In this document: positions 53,875-63,730 of the stretch, in pieces
How positions within the stretch are numbered: position 1 is the first letter of the stretch
Layout of the letters: every line of letters begins with the position of its first letter
Assembly (NCBI RefSeq): GCF_001653455.1
Contig: NZ_CP011486.1
Location: 1,178,001-1,242,000, forward strand
Reading direction: 5' to 3'
Origin: Helicobacter pylori
GTDB lineage: Bacteria; Campylobacterota; Campylobacteria; Campylobacterales; Helicobacteraceae
Length of the DNA stretch: 64,000 nucleotides
Position numbers and translations under genes: made by a program
Notes under the pieces: generated by a model
Databases searched by the model: none
What the model was told of the DNA's origin: nothing
Seen by the model: only the letters and a program-made list of their open reading frames with translations

Positions 53875-55413
53875 ATGCAGTATTTACATGCACATCTTTT
53901 AAGCGTGGTGATCTTTTTCCCCATGTTAAGCGCGATATTGGCGTTCTTTATGAGTGCTCAAGCGAGCAGGGCGTATGCGATTGTTATCGCTTTGATTGAA
54001 TTGTTATTGGTTTTGTTGTTATGGCATGGGTTTGACGCTCAAGTTACCGGCATGCAGTTTGAAGAAATAAAGGAATTAGTCTATCAAATAGGCGTGAATT
54101 ACCATGTGGGTATTGATGGCATCACGCTCTTTTTATTGCTCTTAAACGCTATTGTGGTGCTTTTATCCGTGATCTATGTCAAAGAGCATCGTAAGGACTT
54201 CGCCATTTGCCTTTTATTGTTAGAAGGGATCTTAATGGGCGTGTTTTCTTCTCTTAACATGATCTTTTTCTATGCTTTTTGGGAAATCTCGCTCTTGCCG
54301 GTGTTATACCTCATCGGTCGTTTTGGGCGCAATAACAAAATCTATTCCGGCATGAAGTTTTTTCTCTACACCTTTTTAGCGTCATTGTGCATGCTTTTAG
54401 GCATTTTATACATTGGGTATTACTACGCCAGCAATTACGGCATGATGAGTTTTGATATTTTAGATTGGTATCAATTAAACTTTTCTAGCGAGGTTAAAAC
54501 CTGGCTCTTTTTGGCTTTCTTAATAGGGATTGCGGTTAAAATCCCGCTCTTCCCTTTACACACATGGTTGCCTTATGCGTATTCTAACGCTCCTACTTTA
54601 GGCTCTGTCATGCTTTCAGCCTTGCTTTCTAAAATGGGGACTTACGCTTTATTACGCTTCTTGCTCCCGCTTTTTCCTGATCTTTCAGAGATTTATTTAA
54701 CCCCCATAGCCGTTTTAGCGCTGTGCATGATCATTTATGGAGGTTTTTTAGCTTACACTCAAAAAGATCTAAAAACCCTCATCGCTTATAGCTCGCTCTC
54801 GCACATGGGCGTGGTGGTGCTTGGGATTTTTGCTTTCAATGTTGAGGGGATTTCAGGAGCGGTGTTTATGATGTTTGCGCATGGCATTATCGTCATGGGA
54901 TTATTCTTACTTGCCGGTATTTTAGAAGATCGCGCCAGCAGTTTAGAAATCGCTCGCTTTGGATCCATCGCTAAAAGTGCCCCTATTTTTGCAGCCTTTT
55001 TTATGATCGTTTTAATGGCGAATGTGGGCATGCCTTTAAGCATTGGTTTTGTAGGGGAGTTTTTAAGTTTGTTAGGGTTTTTTGCCACCTACCCTCTTTT
55101 CGCCATTATTGCCGGGACAAGCATCATTTTATCAGCGATTTACATGCTCACTTCGTATAAAAATGTGTTTTTTGGTAATCTCAAATCCGGGAACAATCAA
55201 ATCAGCGTGTTTGAAGACTTGAACGCTCGTGAGGTAGGGGTTTTAAGCGTGATTTTAGCGTTGATTTTAGCCTTAGGGATTTACCCCAAAATCCTTTTAA
55301 AACCGATTGAGCAAGGCTCTAAACAGCTTTTAGAGATCATAGAAATCCGCTCGCTCCCTTTCTTAGGCTCATTGGACACTCATGGAAAAGAGGTTTCTTA
55401 TGTTAATAGATAG
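53875..55413 (+). CDS. nuoM: NADH-quinone oxidoreductase subunit M
   Basis: A 512-residue antiporter-like subunit. Key segments: FFYAFWEISLLPVLYLIGRFG (with the pump Glu), FPLHTWLPYAYSNAPTLGSVMLSALLSKMGTY and AYSSLSHMGVVVLGIF. The 3' end overlaps nuoN by 14 bp when nuoN starts at 55400. Confidence 0.97.
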   Translation: MQYLHAHLLSVVIFFPMLSAILAFFMSAQASRAYAIVIALIELLLVLLLWHGFDAQVTGMQFEEIKELVYQIGVNYHVGIDGITLFLLLLNAIVVLLSVIYVKEHRKDFAICLLLLEGILMGVFSSLNMIFFYAFWEISLLPVLYLIGRFGRNNKIYSGMKFFLYTFLASLCMLLGILYIGYYYASNYGMMSFDILDWYQLNFSSEVKTWLFLAFLIGIAVKIPLFPLHTWLPYAYSNAPTLGSVMLSALLSKMGTYALLRFLLPLFPDLSEIYLTPIAVLALCMIIYGGFLAYTQKDLKTLIAYSSLSHMGVVVLGIFAFNVEGISGAVFMMFAHGIIVMGLFLLAGILEDRASSLEIARFGSIAKSAPIFAAFFMIVLMANVGMPLSIGFVGEFLSLLGFFATYPLFAIIAGTSIILSAIYMLTSYKNVFFGNLKSGNNQISVFEDLNAREVGVLSVILALILALGIYPKILLKPIEQGSKQLLEIIEIRSLPFLGSLDTHGKEVSYVNR

Positions 55414-56878
55414 TCTCCATATCTCTTTTGATAGTTTTAGTTTTGAGAGCATTTTACCCATGCTGGTGTTGGTGTGTGGGGGGATTTTCACGCTCTTAAT
55501 CAACGCTTTCACTTCTAGGTTTTCACGCAATTTGAATGTGTTTTTATGCATGCTCTTTTTGGTGTTGGATTTTTTAGTGGTTTTAGGGTTAGAACAGCAA
55601 GAAAACGCCTTTTTTGGGTTTTTGAGCCTAGATGCACTCTCGCTCGTTTCTCAAAGCATTGTTTTGATTTCAGCCTTTTTGCTCATTTTTTTAGCCCTTT
55701 CAAAAGAACGCTTCAACGAATTTCAAACCGCTGAATTTTATTCTCTCTATTTGTTTATTATCGCTGGTTTTCAATTCATGGTTTCAAGCAACCATTTATT
55801 ATTGATCCTTATTGGGTTAGAGACAGCGTCCTTGCCTCTTTGTGTGTTAATGGCGTTGAGCGATAAACGCTACGGCTTAGAAGCAGGGATCAAGTATTTC
55901 ACCATGGGGGCGATGGCGAGCGCGTTTTTTGCTATGGGGGCGATGGCTTTTTATTTGCTTACAGGGAGCTTGAATCTTGAAGTCATCACCCTATACTTGC
56001 ACACAGAAGGCATCACAAACCCCATGCTCTTTGCAATGGGTGCTATCTTTTTGATTGGAGCGATCGGCTTTAAGGTCTCTTTAGTGCCTTTCCATACCTG
56101 GATGCCTGATGTGTATGAGGGCAATAACCCGGTCTTTGCAAGCTATATTTCCATCGTGCCTAAAATCGCTGGCTTTGTGGTAGCGACTCGCCTTTTTGGA
56201 GCGTTTATAGACACTCGTATCGCTTGGGTAGAAAACATCTTTTATGTTTTGATCCTTATGACTATCACCATTCCTAATTTGATCGCTTTATGGCAAGAAG
56301 ATGTCAAAAGAATGCTCGCTTATAGCTCCATTTCGCATTCTGGGTTTGCTTTAGCGTGCGTGTTTATCCACACTCAAGATAGCCAACAAGCGATGTTTGT
56401 TTATTGGTTCATGTTTGCATTCACTTACATTGGGGCTTTTGGCCTTTTATGGCTTTTGAAAAGTCGTGAAAAAACATGGGATGAACGCTACGATCACCCC
56501 TATTCTAAATTCAACGGCCTTATTAAAACCCACCCCTTAGTGGCCATTTTAGGCGCTGTTTTTGTTTTTGGGCTTGCAGGAATCCCGCCTTTTAGCGTGT
56601 TTTGGGGGAAATTTTTAGCCGTTGAAAGCGCGCTAGAGAGCAATCATATTCTTTTAGCGGTGGTGATGTTAGCTAATAGTGCGGTGGCTGCATTTTATTA
56701 TTTCCGCTGGCTTGTGGCGATGTTTTTCAATAAGCCCTTGCAAACCCAAGGCTACGCTCAAAACGATATTTACACCCAAAACGCTACCATGCCCATTTAT
56801 GCGGTCATCATCGCTATGGCGTTAGCGTGCCTATTTTCTGTTTTTATGATGCGAGGGCTTTTAGAGTTTGTGGTTTAA
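55400..56878 (+). CDS. nuoN: NADH-quinone oxidoreductase subunit N
   Basis: A 492-residue antiporter-like subunit. Segments: LLLILIGLETASLPLCVLMAL, VPFHTWMPDVYEGNNPVFASYISIVPKIAGF and RMLAYSSISHSGFALACVF. ATG at 55400 is preferred because AGAGG lies 6 nt upstream; the earlier ATG six codons upstream has no ribosome binding site. pflA begins 11 bp before its stop. Confidence 0.96.
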   Translation: MLIDSLHISFDSFSFESILPMLVLVCGGIFTLLINAFTSRFSRNLNVFLCMLFLVLDFLVVLGLEQQENAFFGFLSLDALSLVSQSIVLISAFLLIFLALSKERFNEFQTAEFYSLYLFIIAGFQFMVSSNHLLLILIGLETASLPLCVLMALSDKRYGLEAGIKYFTMGAMASAFFAMGAMAFYLLTGSLNLEVITLYLHTEGITNPMLFAMGAIFLIGAIGFKVSLVPFHTWMPDVYEGNNPVFASYISIVPKIAGFVVATRLFGAFIDTRIAWVENIFYVLILMTITIPNLIALWQEDVKRMLAYSSISHSGFALACVFIHTQDSQQAMFVYWFMFAFTYIGAFGLLWLLKSREKTWDERYDHPYSKFNGLIKTHPLVAILGAVFVFGLAGIPPFSVFWGKFLAVESALESNHILLAVVMLANSAVAAFYYFRWLVAMFFNKPLQTQGYAQNDIYTQNATMPIYAVIIAMALACLFSVFMMRGLLEFVV

Positions 56879-59279
56879 AGCAAAAATCTTTCTTTTAGTG
56901 GGCGTGAGTTTGTTTGCGCATTCGCTTAATGCCTTAAGCTTGACGCTCACGCAAGGCAAAGAAGGGGGGGAGGATTTTTCGGTTTTAACCTTACGGCACA
57001 ATAAGGCGTTTTCTTGCTTTTACACTAATGAAAAACCACCGAGCGGGATTGAAGCGTCTTTATCTATTATACATGCTAAACGCCCCATAGAATGCGTGAT
57101 AGACTCCATCCCTAAAGAGGGCTTTACCCCTTTAGAAAACGCTTTTTTCAATATCACCTATTCTATGCGCCAACAACAATTCATTTTGCACATCAAACCC
57201 AAAGTGATGCGAAGACTCACCCTTTTTTCTTTTGATAGAGATTATAAAAAGGCGACCCCCCTTTTTGTGGAAAACGATCCTAAAGCCAAAATGTGGCAAA
57301 TCATAGGCTATGATCAAAATATCCCTTTTTTGAGTGAAAAGTCCCAAAACACTCAAAAAGGTTTGAATTTCCCCATTGTCATTAAGGACGCTCAAACCCC
57401 TATCATTCAAGAATTAGATGTCAATAACAAACCCCTACTCACCACAAAGGGCTATGATTTAAACGCTTATTTAGAAGCCAAAAAACAAATGGATTCGCAA
57501 GCCTATTTTGACGCTTTGCGCACCATCAGCCGCGCGTTTAAAAATTACCCTCAAACGATTTTTAAAAAGGATTTGTATTTATTAGAAATTATCGCATTAG
57601 GCAAATTAGGCATTAAAAAAACCTTACTCATAGATATTGGCACTAAGTGGATTAAAAATTATCCAGCCGATCCCAATATCCCTGAAGCGTTATACTATGT
57701 CGCCAAAGCTTTAAACGAAAACAACAATTACAAACAAGCTATGCGTTTTTACAAACGCATCCTTTTAGAATACAAAAACTCCCGCTACGCTCCCTTAGCC
57801 CAAATGCATTTAGCCATTGAAGCGGCTGAGGCCTCTAATTTGAGTAACGCTAACATGCTTTTTAAGGAAGCTTTTTCTAACGCCAAAGACAAAGAGAGCG
57901 CGAGTGAAATCGCTCTCAATTGGGCTGAAGCAGAAATAAACTACCAAAACTTTAACAACGCTAAGTACCTCATTGATAAGGTGGTCCAATCCAACCCTAA
58001 TTATCTTTCTCAACACAGCGCATTAGCCCTAGATTTGCTCAAGTTATTGAAAAAAACCCAGATGAATGAAAACGCCATTCAAATCGCTCACTTGCTCCTC
58101 AATCAAGATGATGATTTGAAAGCTAAAGAGCAAGCGCTCTATGATTTAGGGGCGTTGTATGCAAGGATTAAGGATTTTAAAAACGCCCATTTTTATAATG
58201 TGCAGTATTTGCAAGATCATGCAGGATTGGATAGAGCTTCTGTCGTTAGAGCGCGCGATGAAGAGGCTCTTTTTTCCATGGAGGGGAACACGCAAGAAAA
58301 AATCGCCCACTATGATAAAATCATTCAAAATTTCCCTAACACCAATGAAGCCTTGAAGGCTTTGGAATTGAAAGCCCAGCTATTGTTTGAATCTAAGCGC
58401 TACACTGAAGTTTTAAGCATGCAAAAAAATTTGCCCAAAGATTCTCCTTTGATCCAAAAAACGCTCAATGTCCTTGCTAAAACCCCATTAGAAAACCATC
58501 GTTGTGAAGAAGCCTTAAAATACTTGTCTAAAATCACCGCCTTTGCATTCACTCCGAAAGAAGAAATCCAGGCCTTTGATTGCTTGTATTTCGCATCGCT
58601 CAATCAAAAAGCACAAACTATTGCTTTAAACGCTTTAAAAGCGGCTAAAACCCCTAGCGAAAAAATGCTATGGCTTTATCGTTTAGGGCGTAATTATTAC
58701 CGCTTAGGGGATTTTAAAAATTCCACTCTGGCCTCTAAAGACGCTTTGATCCTCGCTCAAAATTTGGATAAAAAAGAATTTTATGACATTGCTTTTGTTT
58801 TATTTTCAGATTACATACAAAATAATGAAAAGGAATTGGCGCTCAATTTGTATGCATTTTTAGAAAAGCATTTCAAAAACGATAGGCGCATGGCGTTGGT
58901 TTATTTTAAATTGTTAGAGAATGAAAAAGATCCTAAAAGCGTTAAAATTTATGCCACAAGCTTGCTCAAACTCCAAGACGCTTACAAGGACTATTCTTAC
59001 ACGCCTTTTAGTGAATTCGCCCTCATTGACGCTTACAAAACCACCAAAGACTACTCGCAAGCCTTAGAAGTGCTAGAGAGGCTTTTAAGGCGTAGGCTTT
59101 CTTTAGAAGATCACCAAAAAGCCTTGTATTTGCAATCCAGCCTACTGGATTTAACCAATCAAAAAGCAAAATCTAAAGAAAGTTTAGAAAAATGCGTTCA
59201 GTTAAAACAAAACCCAACAAACGCATGGCAAAATCTATGCGAACAGGGTTTAAATTTATTCAAAAACAAGGAGTCTTGA
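56868..59279 (+). CDS. pflA: Paralysed flagella protein PflA (TPR scaffold of the motor)
   Basis: An 803-residue secreted protein. Signal peptide about 1-22 (MWFKAKIFLLVGVSLFAHSLNA). An N-terminal beta-rich domain (about 25-200) is followed by at least ten TPR/Sel1-like helical repeats (about 210-790, for example LYYVAKALNENNNYKQAMRFYKRILLEYKNS). In epsilonproteobacteria PflA forms, with PflB, the periplasmic disk and cage structure that holds extra stator units, giving high torque. The call is from architecture and remembered gene order. It overlaps nuoN by 11 bp, so translation is probably coupled to complex I. Confidence 0.88.
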   Translation: MWFKAKIFLLVGVSLFAHSLNALSLTLTQGKEGGEDFSVLTLRHNKAFSCFYTNEKPPSGIEASLSIIHAKRPIECVIDSIPKEGFTPLENAFFNITYSMRQQQFILHIKPKVMRRLTLFSFDRDYKKATPLFVENDPKAKMWQIIGYDQNIPFLSEKSQNTQKGLNFPIVIKDAQTPIIQELDVNNKPLLTTKGYDLNAYLEAKKQMDSQAYFDALRTISRAFKNYPQTIFKKDLYLLEIIALGKLGIKKTLLIDIGTKWIKNYPADPNIPEALYYVAKALNENNNYKQAMRFYKRILLEYKNSRYAPLAQMHLAIEAAEASNLSNANMLFKEAFSNAKDKESASEIALNWAEAEINYQNFNNAKYLIDKVVQSNPNYLSQHSALALDLLKLLKKTQMNENAIQIAHLLLNQDDDLKAKEQALYDLGALYARIKDFKNAHFYNVQYLQDHAGLDRASVVRARDEEALFSMEGNTQEKIAHYDKIIQNFPNTNEALKALELKAQLLFESKRYTEVLSMQKNLPKDSPLIQKTLNVLAKTPLENHRCEEALKYLSKITAFAFTPKEEIQAFDCLYFASLNQKAQTIALNALKAAKTPSEKMLWLYRLGRNYYRLGDFKNSTLASKDALILAQNLDKKEFYDIAFVLFSDYIQNNEKELALNLYAFLEKHFKNDRRMALVYFKLLENEKDPKSVKIYATSLLKLQDAYKDYSYTPFSEFALIDAYKTTKDYSQALEVLERLLRRRLSLEDHQKALYLQSSLLDLTNQKAKSKESLEKCVQLKQNPTNAWQNLCEQGLNLFKNKES

Positions 59280-59280
59280 C

Positions 59281-60657
59281 ATGGACATTAGCATTTTTAG
59301 AGAATACGATATTAGAGGCATTTACCCCACCACTTTAGACGAAAAGAGTGCCTTTAGTATCGGCGTGGAGTTAGGGAAAATCATGCGAGAATACGATAAA
59401 AGCGTGTTTGTAGGGCATGATGCAAGGGTGCATGGGCGTTTTTTGTTTGAAGCTTTGAGCGCGGGGCTGCAATCAAGCGACTTGAAAGTGTATGATTTGG
59501 GGCTAATCCCCACACCGGTAGCGTATTTTGCGGCTTTTAATGCAATCAATGGTATCCAATGCCCTAATTCTATCATGATCACTGGCTCTCACAACCCCAA
59601 AGAATACAACGGCTTTAAAATCACGCTCAATCAAAACCCGTTTTATGGTAAGGAGATTCAAGCTTTAAAAGACACGCTTTTAAGCGTTAAGCACGAAATC
59701 CAACCCCTAAAAGAAACGCCAGAAAAAATCAATGCCCTAGAAGCGTATCAGCGCTACTTGATCAAGGATTTTAAGCATTTAGAAAAACTTCAATACAAGA
59801 TCGCTTTAGATTTTGGTAATGGCGTGGGAGCGTTAGGGCTAGAGCCGATTTTAAAGGCTTTAAACATTGAATTTAGCAGCCTTTATAACGATCCTGATGG
59901 CAATTTCCCTAACCACCACCCAGACCCTAGCGAAGCGAAAAACTTACAGGATTTAGAAAAACACATGCAAAAAAACGCTATTCCTATAGGCTTCGCTTTT
60001 GATGGCGATGCAGACAGGATTGCGATGCTAAGCTCTAACCACAACTATGCGGGCGATGAATTAGCGATATTATTTGCTAAACGCTTGCATGCTCAAGGCA
60101 TCACCCCTTTTGTGATAGGCGAGGTCAAATGCTCCCAAGTGATGTATAACACGATTAACGCTTTTGGTAAGACGCTCATGTATAAAACCGGGCATAGCAA
60201 TTTAAAAATCAAGCTCAAAGAAACTAATGCACATTTTGCGGCTGAGATGAGTGGGCATATCTTTTTCAAAGAACGCTATTTTGGCTATGATGACGCTCTT
60301 TATGCATGTTTAAGGGCTTTAGAATTATTGCTTGAACAAAGTCCAAGCGATTTGGAAAACACCATTAAAAACCTCCCCTATTCCTACACCACGCCTGAAG
60401 AAAAAATCGCCGTGAGCGAAGAAGAAAAATTTGAAATCATTCATAACTTGCAAGAAGCGCTTAAAAACCCGCCAAGCCATTTCCCTAAAATCAAAGAAAT
60501 GATTAACATTGATGGCGTGAGAGTGGTTTTTGAACATGGTTTTGGGCTTATTCGTGCAAGCAACACCACCCCCTATTTAGTCACTCGCTTTGAAGGCAAA
60601 GATGAAAAAACGGCGTTAGAATATAAAATGGCGTTGCTCAATTTATTAGAGAAGTAA
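59281..60657 (+). CDS. algC: Phosphomannomutase/phosphoglucomutase
   Basis: A 458-residue alpha-D-phosphohexomutase. Start FREYDIRGIYPTTL; active-site serine loop ITGSHNPKEYNGFK (about 99-112); metal loop FAFDGDADRIA (about 239-249); sugar-binding loop AAEMSGHIFFKERYFGYDD (about 321-339); phosphate loop RASNTTPYLVTRFE near the end. It converts mannose-6-P/mannose-1-P (and glucose phosphates) for GDP-mannose, GDP-fucose and LPS. One bp after pflA, so it is in the same transcript. Confidence 0.92.
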   Translation: MDISIFREYDIRGIYPTTLDEKSAFSIGVELGKIMREYDKSVFVGHDARVHGRFLFEALSAGLQSSDLKVYDLGLIPTPVAYFAAFNAINGIQCPNSIMITGSHNPKEYNGFKITLNQNPFYGKEIQALKDTLLSVKHEIQPLKETPEKINALEAYQRYLIKDFKHLEKLQYKIALDFGNGVGALGLEPILKALNIEFSSLYNDPDGNFPNHHPDPSEAKNLQDLEKHMQKNAIPIGFAFDGDADRIAMLSSNHNYAGDELAILFAKRLHAQGITPFVIGEVKCSQVMYNTINAFGKTLMYKTGHSNLKIKLKETNAHFAAEMSGHIFFKERYFGYDDALYACLRALELLLEQSPSDLENTIKNLPYSYTTPEEKIAVSEEEKFEIIHNLQEALKNPPSHFPKIKEMINIDGVRVVFEHGFGLIRASNTTPYLVTRFEGKDEKTALEYKMALLNLLEK

Positions 60658-60678
60658 GGCTCTAATCCAATCAAACAT

Positions 60679-60724
60679 AATAAACCTTATTTAGTTTAAT
60701 GTCCTTTTAGGATTAAGGTTTATT
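60679..60724 (+). repeat. 11-bp perfect inverted repeat
   Basis: AATAAACCTTA (60679-60689) and TAAGGTTTATT (60714-60724) are perfect complements separated by 24 nt. It lies about 20 bp after the mannomutase stop. No T-run follows, so it is not a typical terminator. Confidence 0.6.
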
Positions 60725-60776
60725 CCAATGCAACCGACTTTCATAATGTTTTGGTGGTTTATTTTAATTTTTGAGT

Positions 60777-60782
60777 TATAAT
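60777..60782 (+). promoter_or_regulatory. TATAAT -10 element of a candidate short RNA
   Basis: A consensus TATAAT preceded by TTTTAATTTTTGAGT, the typical AT-rich context. The predicted start near 60789 lies only about 7 nt before the terminator stem, so any product would be about 35 nt long. Confidence 0.4.
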
Positions 60783-60795
60783 GCGTTCACATTCA

Positions 60796-60824
60796 ATGGG
60801 CTAACCGAAGCCCATCTTTTTTTT
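60796..60824 (+). terminator. Strong intrinsic terminator
   Basis: ATGGGCT and AGCCCAT form a 7-bp stem with loop AACCGA, followed by C and eight T. It is the best intrinsic terminator in the window and probably ends the nuo-pflA-algC transcript, unless it belongs to its own short RNA. Confidence 0.75.
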
Positions 60825-61228
60825 ACAAATTGCTTAAATTTTCCAAATCTTTATTGCTTTTAATCAAATCATCTAAAAACAAGACAATTTTATTAGGCTC
60901 AATGCTTTATCTTGTCATTACCCCTTACCCATAAAATCTGTCTTTGGATAACATAATCGTAATATCATTTTTAAAATCTTACATAGTGTCTTTTGGCTGG
61001 ATCGTTAAAAATCATGGCTCTATTTTAATCAAACATGACTAAAACTTTATTTAACTTTAATAAACGCTTTAATTTTTAAAAAATTCAAGATAATTTAAAG
61101 CTAATATAAAGACTCATTCTTCTAAAAGATTTGTGAGTAAGCCCCTAGTTATCTAAAATTGGACACTATTTAAGCTAAGCCTAAGCCTATTATAATGAAA
61201 AGTTTTAAATTAATCGTAAAGGATTTTT
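60825..61228 (+). other. Gap before the coiled-coil gene, with a promoter at its end
   Basis: An AT-rich gap of about 400 bp without an ORF of interest. Near its end CTATTATAATG contains a consensus TATAAT (61190-61195). It gives a transcript from about 61202 into the coiled-coil gene, with an AAAGGA ribosome binding site at about 61217. I see nothing else I can support. Confidence 0.5.
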
Positions 61229-61606
61229 ATGAACACAAATAATAAAAATAAAAACGCTTCTCATCTCACTCACGAAATGAAAAAGGAACATGGGGGTCTT
61301 GCAGAAGCAAACAAAAGAGCTAATGAACAACCCATTTTATCAATAGTAACAGAAGAACTATGGAAGTTAGCTAATGCAAAACAAGGGGTAATTAATGCAA
61401 AAAATAAGAGAATTGATGCCCAAAAAACAATTATTCAAAATATGGAAAAAGAAAAGCAAGCTATGGAAGAAGAACAACAAGAGCGAGATAAAGAAATTCA
61501 AATTATGGAAAGATTGAAAGAGTTGGGACACCAATTGAAAAACATGCAACAATTGCCTAATGATAGCGACACAATAGACATAGAACCCGAAGACGAAAAG
61601 GACTAA
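61229..61606 (+). CDS. Coiled-coil protein of unknown function
   Basis: A 125-residue hydrophilic protein with no recognised family. An Asn/Lys-rich N-terminus (MNTNNKNKNASHLTHEMKK) is followed by a helical middle. A long predicted coiled coil at about 50-105 (NKRIDAQKTIIQNMEKEKQ, then EEEQQERDKEIQ) and an acidic end IDIEPEDEKD complete it. Its own promoter and a normal ribosome binding site suggest expression. After the TAA the same frame stays open for another 40 codons (61607-61729), listed separately. Composition is unlike neighbouring metabolic genes. Confidence 0.6.
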   Translation: MNTNNKNKNASHLTHEMKKEHGGLAEANKRANEQPILSIVTEELWKLANAKQGVINAKNKRIDAQKTIIQNMEKEKQAMEEEQQERDKEIQIMERLKELGHQLKNMQQLPNDSDTIDIEPEDEKD

Positions 61607-61729
61607 ACGATCAATAGTTCTGCGACTTTAAGCCACTATCCACGCTACAAGGCTATTGTGTTAGGTTTATTAGGCGGTATTTTCTACAATAACGCCATAA
61701 CGCATGTTGTAAGGCTTGATGATTTTTAA
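61607..61729 (+). pseudogene. In-frame protein-like continuation after the coiled-coil gene
   Basis: Forty codons in the frame of the preceding gene, beyond its TAA, ending TAA at 61727. The translation includes SHYPRYKAIVLGLLGGIFY, then NNAITHVVRLDDF, with a short hydrophobic helix followed by polar residues. No start codon with a ribosome binding site is present. Either it is the broken C-terminus of a longer original protein or a remnant of another gene. Confidence 0.35.
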
Positions 61730-61762
61730 CCTTTTGGTGCGATAAAAGCTTTAAAAAAGCTT

Positions 61763-62551
61763 TCAAGAAACCATTTCTCCTACAAACCTCTTAATTTTTT
61801 CTAGCATGGCGTTTTCATTATTCAAATTTTCTTCTATGATTTTGACTAGTGCTGAGCCGCAAATCACGCCATCAGCGCCCATGCCTTTAGCGTTTTTGAT
61901 GTGTTCTTTTTGAGAAATGCCAAAGCCCAGTAACGCAGGGGTAGAGCTAAAAGTTTTTAAGGTTTTAATGATAGCGCTTGCATCATTTTCTAAAGCATGA
62001 CTCGCCCCAGTAACCCCACTCCTGGCTAAAGTGTAAATATAGCCTTGCGAATGCATAGCGACTTGTTCTAAATCCTTAACGCTCGCATTAGGGCTAGCGA
62101 TAAAAATTGACTTGATTTGGTATTTTTGAGCGGATTTGATGACTAATTCCTTTTCTATCAAGGGCATGTCCGCTATTAAAACGCTGTCTATACCGCATTC
62201 TTTAGCTTGAGCGTAAAAGCCATCAACGCCATAAGAAAAAATTAAATTCGCATACGCTAAAAGCCCTATGGGGATATGAGGATTATAATCCCTAATTTTT
62301 TTTAAAAGTTGGAAATTTTTAGCCATAGAAGCGTGTTTTAACGCCCTTAAATGGCTCGCTTGTATGGTTGTGCCATCCGCTACAGGATCTGAGAAAGCAA
62401 AACCTAACTCTAAAGCGCTCGCACCGCTAGCCATTAAAGTTTTAATGATTTCAAAACTCAGTTCATAATCAGGATCGCCCAAGGTTACAAACGGGATAAA
62501 CGCCATTTTTTCTTGTTTTTTTAAAGTTTCAAACATGTTTTGATACCTCAT
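61763..62551 (-). CDS. trpA: Tryptophan synthase alpha chain
   Basis: A 262-residue TIM-barrel subunit that cleaves indole-3-glycerol phosphate. Catalytic Glu in [14 protein letters not shown] (about 46-59), [12 protein letters not shown] with the second catalytic Asp, and [13 protein letters not shown] (about 173-185) for phosphate binding, GFGISQKEH near the end. It overlaps trpB by 4 bp and is the last gene of the trp operon on this strand. Confidence 0.97.
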   Translation of the reverse strand: MRYQNMFETLKKQEKMAFIPFVTLGDPDYELSFEIIKTLMASGASALELGFAFSDPVADGTTIQASHLRALKHASMAKNFQLLKKIRDYNPHIPIGLLAYANLIFSYGVDGFYAQAKECGIDSVLIADMPLIEKELVIKSAQKYQIKSIFIASPNASVKDLEQVAMHSQGYIYTLARSGVTGASHALENDASAIIKTLKTFSSTPALLGFGISQKEHIKNAKGMGADGVICGSALVKIIEENLNNENAMLEKIKRFVGEMVS

Positions 62552-63729
62552 TTTAAACCCCCTTTTAAAGCGCTATAAACGGTATTTAAATCCTTATCCC
62601 CCCTACCGCTCAAATTCACTACCATAACGCTTTCTTGCGTGCATTTTTGAGCGAGTTTTAAAGCATACGCTAAGGCGTGTGAGCTTTCTAACGCCGGGAT
62701 AATGCCTTCTTTTTGGCATAACAACCTGAAAGCTTCTAGCGCTTCATTATCGCTTGCACTTTCATAAATCGCACGCCCGCTTTCTTTTAAAAAGCTGTGC
62801 TCTGGCCCCACTCCCGGATAATCAAGCCCGGCGCTAATGCTATGACTTTCTGTAATTTGACCCTCATCATCTTGCAAAAGATAGGTTTTATTCCCATGCA
62901 AAATCCCCACTCGCCCCTTATTCAAAGTCGCTCCATGCTTATTGGTTTCTAGCCCCAAGCCTGCCGGCTCTACGCCTATGAGTTTGACTTCTTTATCGTT
63001 TAAAAACGCGCTGAATATCCCTATGGCGTTAGACCCTCCTCCAACGCATGCAATAACACAATCAGGCAAGCGGTTTTCTTTTTCTAAAATTTGTTGTTTG
63101 ACCTCATCGCCTATCATTTTCTGAAAGGTTTTAACCATTGTGGGGTAAGGGTGCGGCCCAGCGGCTGTGCCTAGCAAATAGTGCGTGTCTTTGTAGCTGC
63201 TCGCCCAATCTCTTAAGGCCTCATTCACAGCGTCTTTAAGCGTCGCGCTCCCTGAATTGACTTCTCTCACTTCAGCGCCCAACAAACGCATTCTAAAAAC
63301 ATTCATTTCTTGGCGCTTGATGTCTTTGCCTCCCATAAAAATCACGCATTTTAAATTCAATAACGCGCAAGCGATAGCCGTTGCAACGCCATGCTGCCCA
63401 GCACCCGTTTCAGCAATGATCCTAGTTTTCCCCATTTTTTTCGCCAAAAGGGCTTGCCCTAACGCCTGGTTAGTCTTATGCGCCCCGCCATGGATTAAAT
63501 CCTCTCGTTTTAGATAAAGCTTAACTTTAGGGTTAGAAACGATATTTTGACACAAAGTTAAAGGGCTAGGACGGCCCACAAAATCCTTTAAAAGGTTAAA
63601 ATACTCTTGTTGGAATTGATTGTCTTTCAAACACGCATCAAACGCCTGTTCTAACTCCCTTAACGCAGGCACTAACAATTCGGAAACAAAACTCCCCCCA
63701 AATTCCCCAAAATACGCTTTTTTATTCAT
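62548..63729 (-). CDS. trpB: Tryptophan synthase beta chain
   Basis: A 393-residue PLP enzyme joining indole and serine. PLP lysine in [26 protein letters not shown] (about 74-99), [16 protein letters not shown], and the phosphate-binding [11 protein letters not shown] (about 230-240). It overlaps trpA and abuts trpCF by 1 bp. Confidence 0.97.
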   Translation of the reverse strand: MNKKAYFGEFGGSFVSELLVPALRELEQAFDACLKDNQFQQEYFNLLKDFVGRPSPLTLCQNIVSNPKVKLYLKREDLIHGGAHKTNQALGQALLAKKMGKTRIIAETGAGQHGVATAIACALLNLKCVIFMGGKDIKRQEMNVFRMRLLGAEVREVNSGSATLKDAVNEALRDWASSYKDTHYLLGTAAGPHPYPTMVKTFQKMIGDEVKQQILEKENRLPDCVIACVGGGSNAIGIFSAFLNDKEVKLIGVEPAGLGLETNKHGATLNKGRVGILHGNKTYLLQDDEGQITESHSISAGLDYPGVGPEHSFLKESGRAIYESASDNEALEAFRLLCQKEGIIPALESSHALAYALKLAQKCTQESVMVVNLSGRGDKDLNTVYSALKGGLK

Positions 63730-63730
63730 T

